This document shows, piece by piece, positions 8,622 to 18,378 of a DNA stretch of 64,000 nucleotides. Origin of the DNA: CAVVEQ01 sp963747315 (GTDB taxonomy: Bacteria; Chloroflexota; Anaerolineae; Anaerolineales; Anaerolineaceae); NCBI GenBank assembly GCA_963747315.1, contig CAVVEQ010000013.1, positions 496,001-560,000 on the forward strand, in the 5' to 3' direction. The notes below the pieces were generated by a model, which saw only the letters and a program-made list of their open reading frames with translations, searched no databases and was not told the DNA's origin. The position numbers and the translations under genes are program-made. Position 1 is the first letter of the stretch. The number at the start of each line of letters is the position of its first letter.

Positions 8622-11600
8622 TTACCGCAAAGAATTCTGGAGGGCTTTGAAAAGAAGCACCTCATCAAGATTCTGTTTACTGAAAACAAGATCGTTGAAA
8701 CTGGATAAGGACGCAGCCTGTTTCTCAGTAATATCCGCACCTGTTAGGATTGAAATATTAATTTGCCTCAACCGGAAATCCGCCAGGATCGTCTCCAGCA
8801 ACCTGTAAACGTCCTTATCCGCGAGCTGTGGATTTAGAATTACCCTATCTGGTTGAAGGGTGGTCATCAATTTAAGACCCTCTTCGCTCGTTTTGGCAGT
8901 AATCAGTTGGATCTTATTATTTTCCTTAACCAGCGTTTGGAATTTCCTCACAGACTCCGGATTATTATCAATCAGGAGCAGGTTCGTGGATCTTTGTGAT
9001 TCGGATAATCGAGAGACAACCTCTTCCATTTCTTCCTGCACCAATGGTTTTACGAGGTAATCCTCCGTACCAACCCTCAAACCCTTTTCCCTCCGTTCCA
9101 ATACCCCCATGACAATCATTGGAACATATTTAGTTGCTCTCGCTGATTTTATTTTTTGAATTTCTTCCCATGGATCAAACAGGCTGGAATTTAGATCCAC
9201 AACAACCGCATATGGATTGAAGCTCCCGATATTCTGGGGTAGATCCTCAATTTCGGAAAAAATCGTTGTGGAGTATTGTAACGGGGTAATCAGTTTATCA
9301 ATCCGGGGTAGGATGGTGGTTTGAGACGTAACAAGCGCGATCTTTTGCAAAGATAATTCAGGGGCATTTTCCATAACAGGTTCGGTAGGAGCAGTCACCT
9401 GGATCTGGACAGGTGGAACCTCGGGAATTGCTTCCTCAAGCGTTTCAAGTTGTGCTTCCACTGAGATTTTGTCAGGCTTGGCAGGTTCAACGGGTTCGGG
9501 CTGTAATTTGCCGAAGGCGGATTCACGGAGCATACCTGTAACGGTCCGTTTTTTATCAGGTTGGGGGATAGGCAAAGTGAAGAAGAATGTTGAACCTTTA
9601 CCTACTTCGCTGCTCAATAATCCAATCCTGCCACCGTGCAGGTCGATCAAGGAACGGCTGATTGATAAGCCCAAGCCGGTTCCACCTGCGCTGCGCGTGG
9701 GTGAGTCGTCCACCTGTGAGAATGGCTGGAAGAGTTTTGCGCGATCCTTAACATCGATGCCGTACCCAGTATCTGTAACCGTAATCATGATTTCGGGAAT
9801 ACCCTCGGGACTGGTTACAGAGGAACATTCAATAGTGATCAGGCCTTCATCCGTGAATTTACAGGCATTGGAGAGAAAATTTATCAATACCTGACGAATA
9901 CGGGTAGGATCCACCAGAACTTTTGGAAGATCGGGTGGAACGATCTGTTTGAATTTTATCGGTTTATCCTTCGCCAACCCAGTGGCGGTTGTCATCGCGG
10001 AATTAATGATGTCGCTGATATTGATCTCGGCGAGTTTGAGTTCCATCTTTCCGGAATCGATTTTGGATAAGTCAAGAATATTATTGATCAGGCTGAGAAG
10101 ATGTTGCCCGGAATTGTAAATCGCGGAAAGATCCTGAGCCTGTGTGTCGTTGATCGGGCCATCGATCCCTTTCAGGATAACCCGCGAAAATCCGATGATC
10201 GAGTTGAGTGGTGTGCGAAGTTCATGAGACATGTTTGCAAGAAACTGGTTTTTGATACGGTCCAGCTCATGCAATTCATCAACAGCCTTTTGCGATAGCT
10301 CGAAGGCACGGGCATTTTCGATTGCCACAGCGATCTGGTCGGCAAGGATCCGCAGGACGGTTACATCATCCGGCGTGAAGGCATTTTCAGTGTCAGCATG
10401 AATATCGAGTAAGCCGATGATCCTTTCACCGATGGTAAGCGGGATACCGATCTCCGAACGGGTATTCGGCAATTCAGGATGCGCCAAATACAACTCGTTA
10501 GTAGAAATATCATTAATGATGATCGGCTCGCCGGTGGCGCATACCTGACCAATAAGGTTATTCGCCCCCACATTGAATTGGATACCTGTGGATTTATATG
10601 CATCCCCCGCAGAACCTGTTGCCTCCTGTATGACAGCAGATTCTCCCTCGGGATCTATCAAAAATAAGGACACCTGATAAAACCCAAAGCGGTCATAGAT
10701 CTGATTCACGATCCGTTTCAACAGGGTTTCTAGTGAGAGGGTGCTAACCGTATCGCGAGCTATTTCAGCAGCAGTACGTAGCTCCAACGCGCGGCGTTGA
10801 GCTTCGCGCAGGAGTCGCTGCTTTTCCAGGGTCACTGAGATCTGGTTACCGACAACGCGAAGAAGCCGGACTTCCTCCGGTTGGTATTCAGAAGGAGATG
10901 TCGCAGAGACAATCAACAATCCTATTAATCTCCCAACGCTGCGTAGAGGAACGATCACACAGCTCAACATCTCCAGACCGGTCAGCGTTTTTCGGGTCTC
11001 ATCGTCGAGTGCTTCCGCACTGGCTGTGTTTTCAATATTCAGCGGTTCAAGGAAAAGTTGATTGAGAATCGGAAGTGAGGCTAGAGAATAGCGGGAGCTC
11101 AGGCGGATAAACTGACCGCGGAGATCATAGAAACCGGTAAGCTCCAGCTCGGTAGGCTCAGCATCCCCGGATTGGGCGACAGAAAACAGCGAAGCACGGG
11201 TTGCTGATTTTGGGAGAACACTTTGAACAATAATGCGGACAAGATCCTGGGCATCAACTGCCTGAGAGATCTCGTTGGTCATTTTATAAAGCATTTCTGT
11301 TTCTGCCAGGGATTCCTGGGTCTGGGCATATAGCCGAAGGTTCTCCACTGCGGTGGTCATCTGGTCAAGCAGGGGTGGATAAGCGCGGCGTTCCTGCTGG
11401 CTGAAGCGGTGATGAACTTCGGACTGGAGCAGCAGGACTCCGATCTGCTTTTGGGCGGTTGTGAGCGGAAGGACAGCCATTGATACTACATGCTGATCTT
11501 TGATCACCTTTTGCAGCAATGCATCGATGGGAGCTTCGCTGATGTCATATATGAAAAGTGGCGATGATCGCTGAAAGAGTGTCAGGTAGGCTGATGTAAG

Positions 11601-13694
11601 ATATTCAGAGCCGACAGGGGGAGGGGGTGTGCCGCTTCCGCTGTGCCAATTCGCAGCCACCGACATACGATTAATATTCCCATCCGAATCATTTTCAAAT
11701 AGTACCAGGATGCCACGATTGATATCCGGTATCTTGATCCCTGTGGTAACAGCCGATATCATGGCGGCGTATTCATTGGCCAGGGCAAGTTGATGGCTGG
11801 ATTCGTAGAGGGTTTCAGTCTCAGTCAATGAATTTTGAAGCTGTGCGAGCAGATCTTCGCGTGCGATCGTGTTGGAAAGCGCATCACCAACAACCTGGAG
11901 GGTATTAATTTCTTCGCTGAGCCAGACTCGACCAGGTTTCAATTGTTCAAAGGCGATGAAGCTGGGAAATGCGTTCTTGCCGGATACTGAAAGCAGAAAG
12001 ATGGAATTGATTTTTGATCGATTAATGAATTGGAATTCAGGCGAATTACGATTATTTTCATCGGTAATTGCCCATCCCTGTTCCACAAACTCTCTTGCCC
12101 AGTTTGGGAAATTACCAACCGGAATTTGGTTGAGTTCATCCCCGGCAAGAGAATTCTCGACATCAGGGTTAACCCAGATATTCTGACATTTCCAGTAAAG
12201 CTCCCGCTCGTCATCCATGAGCCTGGCGAAATAAATCCTGTCGCTTTCGGTCACACCAGCTAGGATCCCGAAGACCGCTGTAAGCGCGGAAGTACCCTGT
12301 TCGGAAAGAAGCGCTACCGCAGCGGCGGAACTTGCCTGGTATCGTTCGCGCTTTTCGATGATTTGGAGGGCATCATTGACTTCTTTAAAAAGATTGGCAT
12401 TCTCCAACGCTGTAGAAGCCTGAAAGGCTAGCGTCGAGAGAAGTTCAAGGGAAACCTGGGAAAATGCGGATTCCTCCTTGAAGGTCTCAATGTAAATTGC
12501 GCCAACTGCACGATTGGAAGTGACGATCGGAACACACAACAAGCTGGTAGGAACAGGCTTTGGAACATCGATGTTCCGTTCTGTAAGTTCACGCTCAACT
12601 TCACTTGAGAAGAGTAACGATTGATTCGCGTGTATGGAGAATTCGATCACACCTTTTCCAAAAGCAGTATCCGTCTTAGGTTCCAACTGCCCATTCTGGG
12701 AATATACAGGATATGTTAGATAGGTATGATTCTCATTCGAGATGGCGATTGTCAGATTACGGTTATCGAGAATATCACCCGCGGTTTCGTATAGTTGGTT
12801 GAAAATTTCATTTCGGCTTGCCAGTTTACTCAATTGCTGCCCAGCGCGGTTCAAAGCAGCAAGCTGTTCGTTACGTTGGAATGTCTCGGACTCAGCTTTG
12901 ATTCTCTCTTCAAGCTGCTTTTGAGCCGCCTGGTACAATTGCGCATTTTCGAGTGCCAAACCCAGCTGTTGCGCTACTTCCTGAACGATCAGCCGCTCAT
13001 CTTCCTTCCAAATCCGGTTGGAACGCTCATCTATAATTTCGATGACACCCGAGGTCTGCTGTCGAATCTGTAAGGGAGTTGCCATTGCCGTCGGATTCGT
13101 TCCAACCGATTCCTGAATGGTTGTCTTTTTCTGCGAGATGGACTGCCTGCCTGCCTTGGTGAGGATCCGATTGGCGGGGGAAATTTCCCCTTCCTTCATG
13201 GCAATTCCAATGGAGAAGTTCTCCATCCCAAGGTCAACGAGGGAGGATGTACCCCCGGGTCGCACATAATCGAAGTCCATTGGGCGACGGGTGAACGAAT
13301 CATCAGTGAAGAGCTGAGTTTTCCCATCCCAACTCATTATGTTTCCGGAGGTATCCTTTTCGGGTTTAAAGAAAAACTCAACAGGCATTTCGATCCCGGT
13401 TTCAGAAACCATCATCACTTTTTGGGAGAATGATTCAGACGCTTTTATCAACTTTAGGAGTGCATCGTGGTCGCTGCTCTTGATCTGACAAGAAAAAACT
13501 GGCTGACCAAGAAAATGCTCTGCAGTGAAACCAATATAGTCTGTTACTTGGGGGCTGATGGAAAGGTAATTTCCCTTATCATCAAGGGTCCAAGCCCAAC
13601 CGTTCGGAATAATCTCGCCTTCTGAATTACTTTTACCCGATCCCCGGGCTGAATAAAGCGGATCCAACTGGCTCGTAATTTTTCGTTTCGGCAT
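8622..13694 (-). CDS. Giant hybrid histidine kinase: PAS, multiple GAF domains, HisKA-HATPase and two degenerate receivers
   Basis: At 1690 residues, with no membrane segment, it is cytoplasmic. Order: PAS-like (~30-135), five to six GAF domains (~150-1140, each ending in an ALENAxL-type helix), HisKA with SHELRTPLN (His near 1156), HATPase with NACKFTDEG, DTGYGI and GTGLGLSISR (~1265-1385), a Pro/Glu-rich linker, then two receiver-like domains (~1455-1570 and ~1575-1690). The first lacks the usual acidic pair. The second has IDNN but Asn (VILNPQ) where the phosphoacceptor Asp should be. Phosphate therefore probably leaves for a separate receiver, such as the two stand-alone ones or the receiver on the threonine-synthase-like enzyme downstream. 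Confidence 0.93.
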   Translation of the reverse strand: MPKRKITSQLDPLYSARGSGKSNSEGEIIPNGWAWTLDDKGNYLSISPQVTDYIGFTAEHFLGQPVFSCQIKSSDHDALLKLIKASESFSQKVMMVSETGIEMPVEFFFKPEKDTSGNIMSWDGKTQLFTDDSFTRRPMDFDYVRPGGTSSLVDLGMENFSIGIAMKEGEISPANRILTKAGRQSISQKKTTIQESVGTNPTAMATPLQIRQQTSGVIEIIDERSNRIWKEDERLIVQEVAQQLGLALENAQLYQAAQKQLEERIKAESETFQRNEQLAALNRAGQQLSKLASRNEIFNQLYETAGDILDNRNLTIAISNENHTYLTYPVYSQNGQLEPKTDTAFGKGVIEFSIHANQSLLFSSEVERELTERNIDVPKPVPTSLLCVPIVTSNRAVGAIYIETFKEESAFSQVSLELLSTLAFQASTALENANLFKEVNDALQIIEKRERYQASSAAAVALLSEQGTSALTAVFGILAGVTESDRIYFARLMDDERELYWKCQNIWVNPDVENSLAGDELNQIPVGNFPNWAREFVEQGWAITDENNRNSPEFQFINRSKINSIFLLSVSGKNAFPSFIAFEQLKPGRVWLSEEINTLQVVGDALSNTIAREDLLAQLQNSLTETETLYESSHQLALANEYAAMISAVTTGIKIPDINRGILVLFENDSDGNINRMSVAANWHSGSGTPPPPVGSEYLTSAYLTLFQRSSPLFIYDISEAPIDALLQKVIKDQHVVSMAVLPLTTAQKQIGVLLLQSEVHHRFSQQERRAYPPLLDQMTTAVENLRLYAQTQESLAETEMLYKMTNEISQAVDAQDLVRIIVQSVLPKSATRASLFSVAQSGDAEPTELELTGFYDLRGQFIRLSSRYSLASLPILNQLFLEPLNIENTASAEALDDETRKTLTGLEMLSCVIVPLRSVGRLIGLLIVSATSPSEYQPEEVRLLRVVGNQISVTLEKQRLLREAQRRALELRTAAEIARDTVSTLSLETLLKRIVNQIYDRFGFYQVSLFLIDPEGESAVIQEATGSAGDAYKSTGIQFNVGANNLIGQVCATGEPIIINDISTNELYLAHPELPNTRSEIGIPLTIGERIIGLLDIHADTENAFTPDDVTVLRILADQIAVAIENARAFELSQKAVDELHELDRIKNQFLANMSHELRTPLNSIIGFSRVILKGIDGPINDTQAQDLSAIYNSGQHLLSLINNILDLSKIDSGKMELKLAEINISDIINSAMTTATGLAKDKPIKFKQIVPPDLPKVLVDPTRIRQVLINFLSNACKFTDEGLITIECSSVTSPEGIPEIMITVTDTGYGIDVKDRAKLFQPFSQVDDSPTRSAGGTGLGLSISRSLIDLHGGRIGLLSSEVGKGSTFFFTLPIPQPDKKRTVTGMLRESAFGKLQPEPVEPAKPDKISVEAQLETLEEAIPEVPPVQIQVTAPTEPVMENAPELSLQKIALVTSQTTILPRIDKLITPLQYSTTIFSEIEDLPQNIGSFNPYAVVVDLNSSLFDPWEEIQKIKSARATKYVPMIVMGVLERREKGLRVGTEDYLVKPLVQEEMEEVVSRLSESQRSTNLLLIDNNPESVRKFQTLVKENNKIQLITAKTSEEGLKLMTTLQPDRVILNPQLADKDVYRLLETILADFRLRQINISILTGADITEKQAASLSSFNDLVFSKQNLDEVLLFKALQNSLR

Positions 13695-13711
13695 TTCCGA
13701 TCATCTCCTGG

Positions 13712-13731
13712 CCTGATTTTGGAAAATCAGG
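13712..13731 (-). repeat. Inverted repeat between two operon genes
   Basis: A perfect 9-base inverted repeat (CCTGATTTT / AAAATCAGG, 2-base spacer) lies in the 50-base gap before the giant kinase gene. No T tract follows on the minus strand, so it is more likely an mRNA hairpin that tunes stability or translation than a terminator. Confidence 0.5.
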
Positions 13732-13744
13732 TGGTCATCGCTTT

Positions 13745-16639
13745 TTATAAATTTTGATTTGATTCGGTAATATCCGCGGCAGGAGCAGTACCTTCCGGTG
13801 GATTAGTTTCCTGGATAAGGATTTGCGCCCGTGAAGCTTTTAATACATTCTGAAGCTCTTCAATGGCAATTTGAACCATTTCCTGAGGATTAGTAGTGGA
13901 GCGGATCTTCCCGGTGATTTCTAGTACTTTTCGATCACGTTCCGCCCTGCGGAGGGTTTGTTCGAACAGCCGAGCATTTTCAAGGGCGAGAGCAACCTGG
14001 GAAGCAACCGATTGAACCGCCTGGATTTCTTCTTTTTGCCAGTCCTTTTTCTCTTTTCTGGTTTCTTCGATGTTGATCACACCGATCGTCTCACCTCGTA
14101 GAGTGATCGGGACTGCAAGGGATACGACCGACTTACCGGATGGTTGATCGATCACTGGAATAAGAACAGGCTCTCCAGCTTCCAACACCTTTTGGAAAGT
14201 AAATGAATCCTCACGATCGATGGTTTTTACACCGGCCGGGGTATATTCGAATCCGGCTAAATCGCGTTCCTCAACTTCGCGACCCCATTCCTGTAGCAGG
14301 TATTGCCTGTGCAGGGATTGGGATGCTTCCAGTGCGCGAACAGTTTCCTGCAGGAGGAGGTTGTTCTCGATCGCTATCGCAACCTGGTCTGCAAGGATCG
14401 TGAACAATTCCACATCTTCCTGGGAGAAGATATTCGCTTCGGTGGATTGCACATCAAGCGCACCGATGATCCTATCACCGATGATCAAGGGAAGGGTCAT
14501 TTCTGAGCGGGTGAGTGGCAGATCAGGGTTCTGGAAATAAACAGCGTCGATACCTACATCCGTTGCTATTCTGGGTTTTCCAGTTCCGGTTACATAGCCA
14601 ACAATACCAACCTCACCAACTTTCAAACGGTGACCACGCTCTAGCATCCTCTGACCACCTTCGGAATTGGACGCACGAAGGACAGCATATTCATTTTCAT
14701 CATCAAGTAGAAAAATACCTGCATGGTAGAAGTTAAATCGCTCGCTAACGAGGCGCACAAGAGTATCCAATAGTGATTCCAAGTTTTGAGCGCTGGTGAT
14801 CTCGCGAGCCACATCAGCCACAGTGGTTAATTGGCGACCTCGAAGAACCAAAGCTTCGTTGCGGTTCGCCAATTCCTGGGTACGGGCACGAACGCGTTCC
14901 TCCAACTCCGAGATCAAGGTTTTTAATTGGGAGGTCATTGAGTTGAAAGTATCGGCAAGCGTACCCAACTCATCGCGGCTGCGAACGATCGCTTTCGCTG
15001 AGAGGTCCCCATCCGCGATGCGATTTGCTGTTCCGGTTAATGAAACAATTGGATTTGAAAGCAACCTGGAGACGATCACACCGATTAATCCAACTAGTGC
15101 GGCGAACAATGCTGCAAAAAGAATGGATAGCTGGTTTTGCTGCGTACGTAAACTATTAAGTTCCGCTGTCTCTTCAAGATACACAACCTGCCAAGGTTTG
15201 GATTCAAGGCTCACCGTTGAGCCCATTTCGACATGATCGAAATCTCCTGGATGGACTTCGGCTGTAAAGAATTCACGAAGTTGCGGGTTTGACACCGCAT
15301 TTGCGAATTCTGGAAGAAAAGAGGAAAGCTGATCGATGGGAAACTGCGGCAATAAGTTGCGGGATTTCAACTCATTTATCTTTTCCTCTTCCATGGGCAT
15401 AATTGATTTATATAAAAGTCCTGGAGTTAGCGCATCTGCTAAACGGATCGAGTTTTCATCGATCAATACCGGGTAAGAGCGTTTTCCGGCGATACCGGAA
15501 TATTCCTGGAGAATATTCTGAAGTAATAAAGCGTTATACCGAACGATCAAAACGCCGGCATTTTTCTGATTGATATCTTTAACAGGAGCGCTAAAGTATA
15601 TGGAAGCGGCTCCCGTTTTCGGGTCAAATATCACCGGAGAAAAATATGGACGGTTGGTCAACAAGGGCTGCTGAAAGTATTCTTCCTTATTAACTTGTTT
15701 TCCTATCTCCTGGGGATTCGAATCATAGAATTTAATACCAAATAGATTGGCAAGTGAGAATGATGGTGCATAGGTTCCGCTGGGAATTTCGAGAGTATTG
15801 ATCGTCGAAATCATTCTGGCTTCCTGTTCCGAACCTGCCCGCGTGTTGGAAGGAAGGTAGAGGTACTCAGAAAAAATAGGCAAAGATGCTTGCTTGGCAA
15901 CAAGGGAGAGATTGTTCTGGATAAAATTATCAATGCCTAAGGCAGCTTGGGTGGCAGCAGTATTTAGAGCGGTTCGCGCCTGACCCATGAGGGCATTTTC
16001 AAGAAAAGTTGTCTGAATAAATGCCTGACTGATCAATGGGACAAGGCCAACTAGAAGGAAAACCGTGATCAAGCGAACGCGGATGGAAAAATTTATGACC
16101 CGGGTGATAAAAAAGATCATAATGGTGATCAGTAGGAAAACATTAAATGCGATCACAGCAAGTTGAACACCAACAGAAGTTATCTGAGAAAGTGGAGAAT
16201 ACAAACCTGCGAGAATCGCACCGACTGCGCTCAGCAATCCAATAATCAGTTCCGTGTCCGAATAAATACCGGTCATAAAACCGGAGGCTAAGAGGAAGGC
16301 ATATAGGAAACAGAATATTGCAACCGGAATGAGAATATCCGTGAAGCTGCCAGATAATAAGATCAACGAAAGGAGGAGCACAGTGCCGGCAATTAATAAA
16401 CGCACATTAAGATTCAGAGAAGAGAATTGATATCGAAGTATGATGGTGGAGATTGCGGCAAATGCAAATGATCCGGAGAGGAGAAAAAGTGGTTGCTCTG
16501 GTGCGAATAATGCCCAGACAAGGAATACCCCACTGATGACAGCTGAGAAACCGGATTGGATTACTAGGAACCGATTCGTTAGAATTTGACGGGTCTGTTC
16601 GGCGGGTAATGGGAGGTTACCAGTTGTGACGTGCGTCAT
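13745..16639 (-). CDS. Membrane sensor with multi-TM N-terminus, dCache-like region, HAMP and two GAF domains
   Basis: A 964-residue protein. About six to seven membrane segments occupy residues ~20-200, followed by an extracytoplasmic ligand-binding region (~210-500), another membrane segment, HAMP (~530-585, SNPIVSLTGTANRIADGDL), a coiled coil, GAF (~610-765) and a second GAF-like domain (~790-900). No kinase, cyclase or DNA-binding domain is present. The first GAF is very similar by eye to those in the next two upstream genes (GFYHAG / GHRLKVGE / DVxxDAVxFQNP patterns). It overlaps the upstream gene by four bases (ATGA). It may form heteromers with the kinase. Confidence 0.88.
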   Translation of the reverse strand: MTHVTTGNLPLPAEQTRQILTNRFLVIQSGFSAVISGVFLVWALFAPEQPLFLLSGSFAFAAISTIILRYQFSSLNLNVRLLIAGTVLLLSLILLSGSFTDILIPVAIFCFLYAFLLASGFMTGIYSDTELIIGLLSAVGAILAGLYSPLSQITSVGVQLAVIAFNVFLLITIMIFFITRVINFSIRVRLITVFLLVGLVPLISQAFIQTTFLENALMGQARTALNTAATQAALGIDNFIQNNLSLVAKQASLPIFSEYLYLPSNTRAGSEQEARMISTINTLEIPSGTYAPSFSLANLFGIKFYDSNPQEIGKQVNKEEYFQQPLLTNRPYFSPVIFDPKTGAASIYFSAPVKDINQKNAGVLIVRYNALLLQNILQEYSGIAGKRSYPVLIDENSIRLADALTPGLLYKSIMPMEEEKINELKSRNLLPQFPIDQLSSFLPEFANAVSNPQLREFFTAEVHPGDFDHVEMGSTVSLESKPWQVVYLEETAELNSLRTQQNQLSILFAALFAALVGLIGVIVSRLLSNPIVSLTGTANRIADGDLSAKAIVRSRDELGTLADTFNSMTSQLKTLISELEERVRARTQELANRNEALVLRGRQLTTVADVAREITSAQNLESLLDTLVRLVSERFNFYHAGIFLLDDENEYAVLRASNSEGGQRMLERGHRLKVGEVGIVGYVTGTGKPRIATDVGIDAVYFQNPDLPLTRSEMTLPLIIGDRIIGALDVQSTEANIFSQEDVELFTILADQVAIAIENNLLLQETVRALEASQSLHRQYLLQEWGREVEERDLAGFEYTPAGVKTIDREDSFTFQKVLEAGEPVLIPVIDQPSGKSVVSLAVPITLRGETIGVINIEETRKEKKDWQKEEIQAVQSVASQVALALENARLFEQTLRRAERDRKVLEITGKIRSTTNPQEMVQIAIEELQNVLKASRAQILIQETNPPEGTAPAADITESNQNL

Positions 16640-18378
16640 GCCTGTTTCTCCTGATTTACACCGGCTGGTTCTAAACTTGATTTTGTTCGAAGCTGAACAC
16701 GAACATCAGAAAGTCCCAAGGACTTACCTAGTTCGATTGCAGTTTCTCTCAGAATATCATTGACCGCAGTGGATGAACGCACTTTTGAAGTGATATCTGA
16801 AACCATTCTTTCCTGCTCAACCCTGATCTGCATCTCTTCAATTAGGCGGGCATTCTCAAGCGAAAGTACGAGCCTGCTTGCAATTGATTCGATGAGAGAT
16901 TGGAAATCCGGGATTTCCGAGGGGTCATCGATTTTCAATTCAATCACACCGATGATTGCGTCACGAAGTTTTAGTGGAACAGCGATCGTGGCAGTTTTCC
17001 CTGACCTGGACTTCCTGGTTTTTATTTGTGTTTGACCAGTTTTTAAAGCTCCTTGAGCAAGAGCCGATTCTGCCGGTGCTTTCTGGATACCCTTGCTGGA
17101 GTAGCGGAGGGATTTTGAAGTTCGCATCCCAATTAGGAAATCAGCCCATTCACGCTGTGTTATGGTCTGTGCCTTGGATTTATATTCTGCGAGGTTTCTC
17201 TGTAATTCCGATACAACCCTGGAATGATCAAGTGAAACAGCCAGCTGGTCCGCGATCGTTTGAATTATATTCACATCCTGTTGAGTAAAGGCTGATGAAT
17301 TCTCACTTTGGACATCGAGCACTCCGACTATTCTTTCACCCAAGCGGAGGGGCAACGCCATTTCAGAGTGAGTATTCGGTAGCAGAGAATTTTGGAAGTG
17401 GACTGAATCCTGACCCACATCAGCGGCGATACGCGCTACGCCCTGATCTGCTACAAACCCCACTATTCCCTGCTCTCCAATCCGCAATTTGTGATTTTGA
17501 TTTACCATTTCGCGGCCAGCATCACCTGTAGCAGCCTTCAACACTGCGAATTCGCGATTGCCATCGATAAAGAATAATCCAGCATGATAAAAACCAAATT
17601 GGTCGCGGATCGTGTTGAGGGTATTATCAATAAGTAGGAGGGGGTCCTGTTGCTGGGCGATACTTCGTGCTATCTGAGATGCGATCGCAAGTTCAGATGT
17701 TTTTCGTTGTAAATTCAGATTCGCATCATCGATGGATTGTTTTAGCGAATCGTTTTCGTTGATGAGAGATTCCGTCAGATTTTGTTGAGAAAAGAAAGAA
17801 TCAGTCAATTTTGGAATGAATTGGTAAATACCAGTTTGGCTCGCAAGCACTCCGAAAAGTAAAATCGCAGCGAAGAATATCCAATAAATTATAGAATCCG
17901 ATTGGGTGAGGATAAATGCCGGATTAGGTGAGATTAGTTTACCAGTCATCGCAAACCCAATAAAAATCATTTCACCAAATGGAATTGCAGCAGCCAATAA
18001 ACCAACCCTGCTGCGATAAAAGAGAGCAGTAAGGATTGTGAAGAGAAAGAGGAAGAAGAAACCATCGCTTCCCAGTCCGCCTAAATAGAGATCAACTGTT
18101 CCTACCAACAAAAGGAGAACCAGATATATTACATAGCGAGACGAGATGGGGATTGGTCGTATAAAAGCGAGAAGAACTATTCCAACGAAAACGATGAAAT
18201 AAAGTGAGGTGATCCCCCAATTACCTGCAGGGATGGTTCGAGAGATCTTAAGGAATAATATAACAATCCCGATCAGAGCGCTGCCGATCAGCACCGATTG
18301 CTTTGCAGGGTCTGTAATGAATCGAATGGATTTATCAGTGCCAGCCCGGGGTGGAAGGAAGGAGGATTTTTCGTTCAT
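16636..18378 (-). CDS. Membrane GAF-domain sensor, 580 residues
   Basis: The N-terminus has about six hydrophobic segments (residues 20-185), then a coiled coil (~195-230), a GAF domain (~235-385, GFYHAGLFFIDGNREFAVL) and a second shorter GAF (~400-530), with a helical C-terminal tail. No catalytic output domain is visible. It is a paralogue of the two flanking membrane GAF proteins and overlaps both by four bases, suggesting tight co-translation and possibly a shared complex. The ligand is unknown. Confidence 0.86.
   Translation of the reverse strand: MNEKSSFLPPRAGTDKSIRFITDPAKQSVLIGSALIGIVILFLKISRTIPAGNWGITSLYFIVFVGIVLLAFIRPIPISSRYVIYLVLLLLVGTVDLYLGGLGSDGFFFLFLFTILTALFYRSRVGLLAAAIPFGEMIFIGFAMTGKLISPNPAFILTQSDSIIYWIFFAAILLFGVLASQTGIYQFIPKLTDSFFSQQNLTESLINENDSLKQSIDDANLNLQRKTSELAIASQIARSIAQQQDPLLLIDNTLNTIRDQFGFYHAGLFFIDGNREFAVLKAATGDAGREMVNQNHKLRIGEQGIVGFVADQGVARIAADVGQDSVHFQNSLLPNTHSEMALPLRLGERIVGVLDVQSENSSAFTQQDVNIIQTIADQLAVSLDHSRVVSELQRNLAEYKSKAQTITQREWADFLIGMRTSKSLRYSSKGIQKAPAESALAQGALKTGQTQIKTRKSRSGKTATIAVPLKLRDAIIGVIELKIDDPSEIPDFQSLIESIASRLVLSLENARLIEEMQIRVEQERMVSDITSKVRSSTAVNDILRETAIELGKSLGLSDVRVQLRTKSSLEPAGVNQEKQA

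Noticed and set aside
13712..13731. Inverted repeat as a terminator splitting the signalling operon
   Set aside because: No T tract follows on the minus strand and the next gene has its ribosome site right after it.
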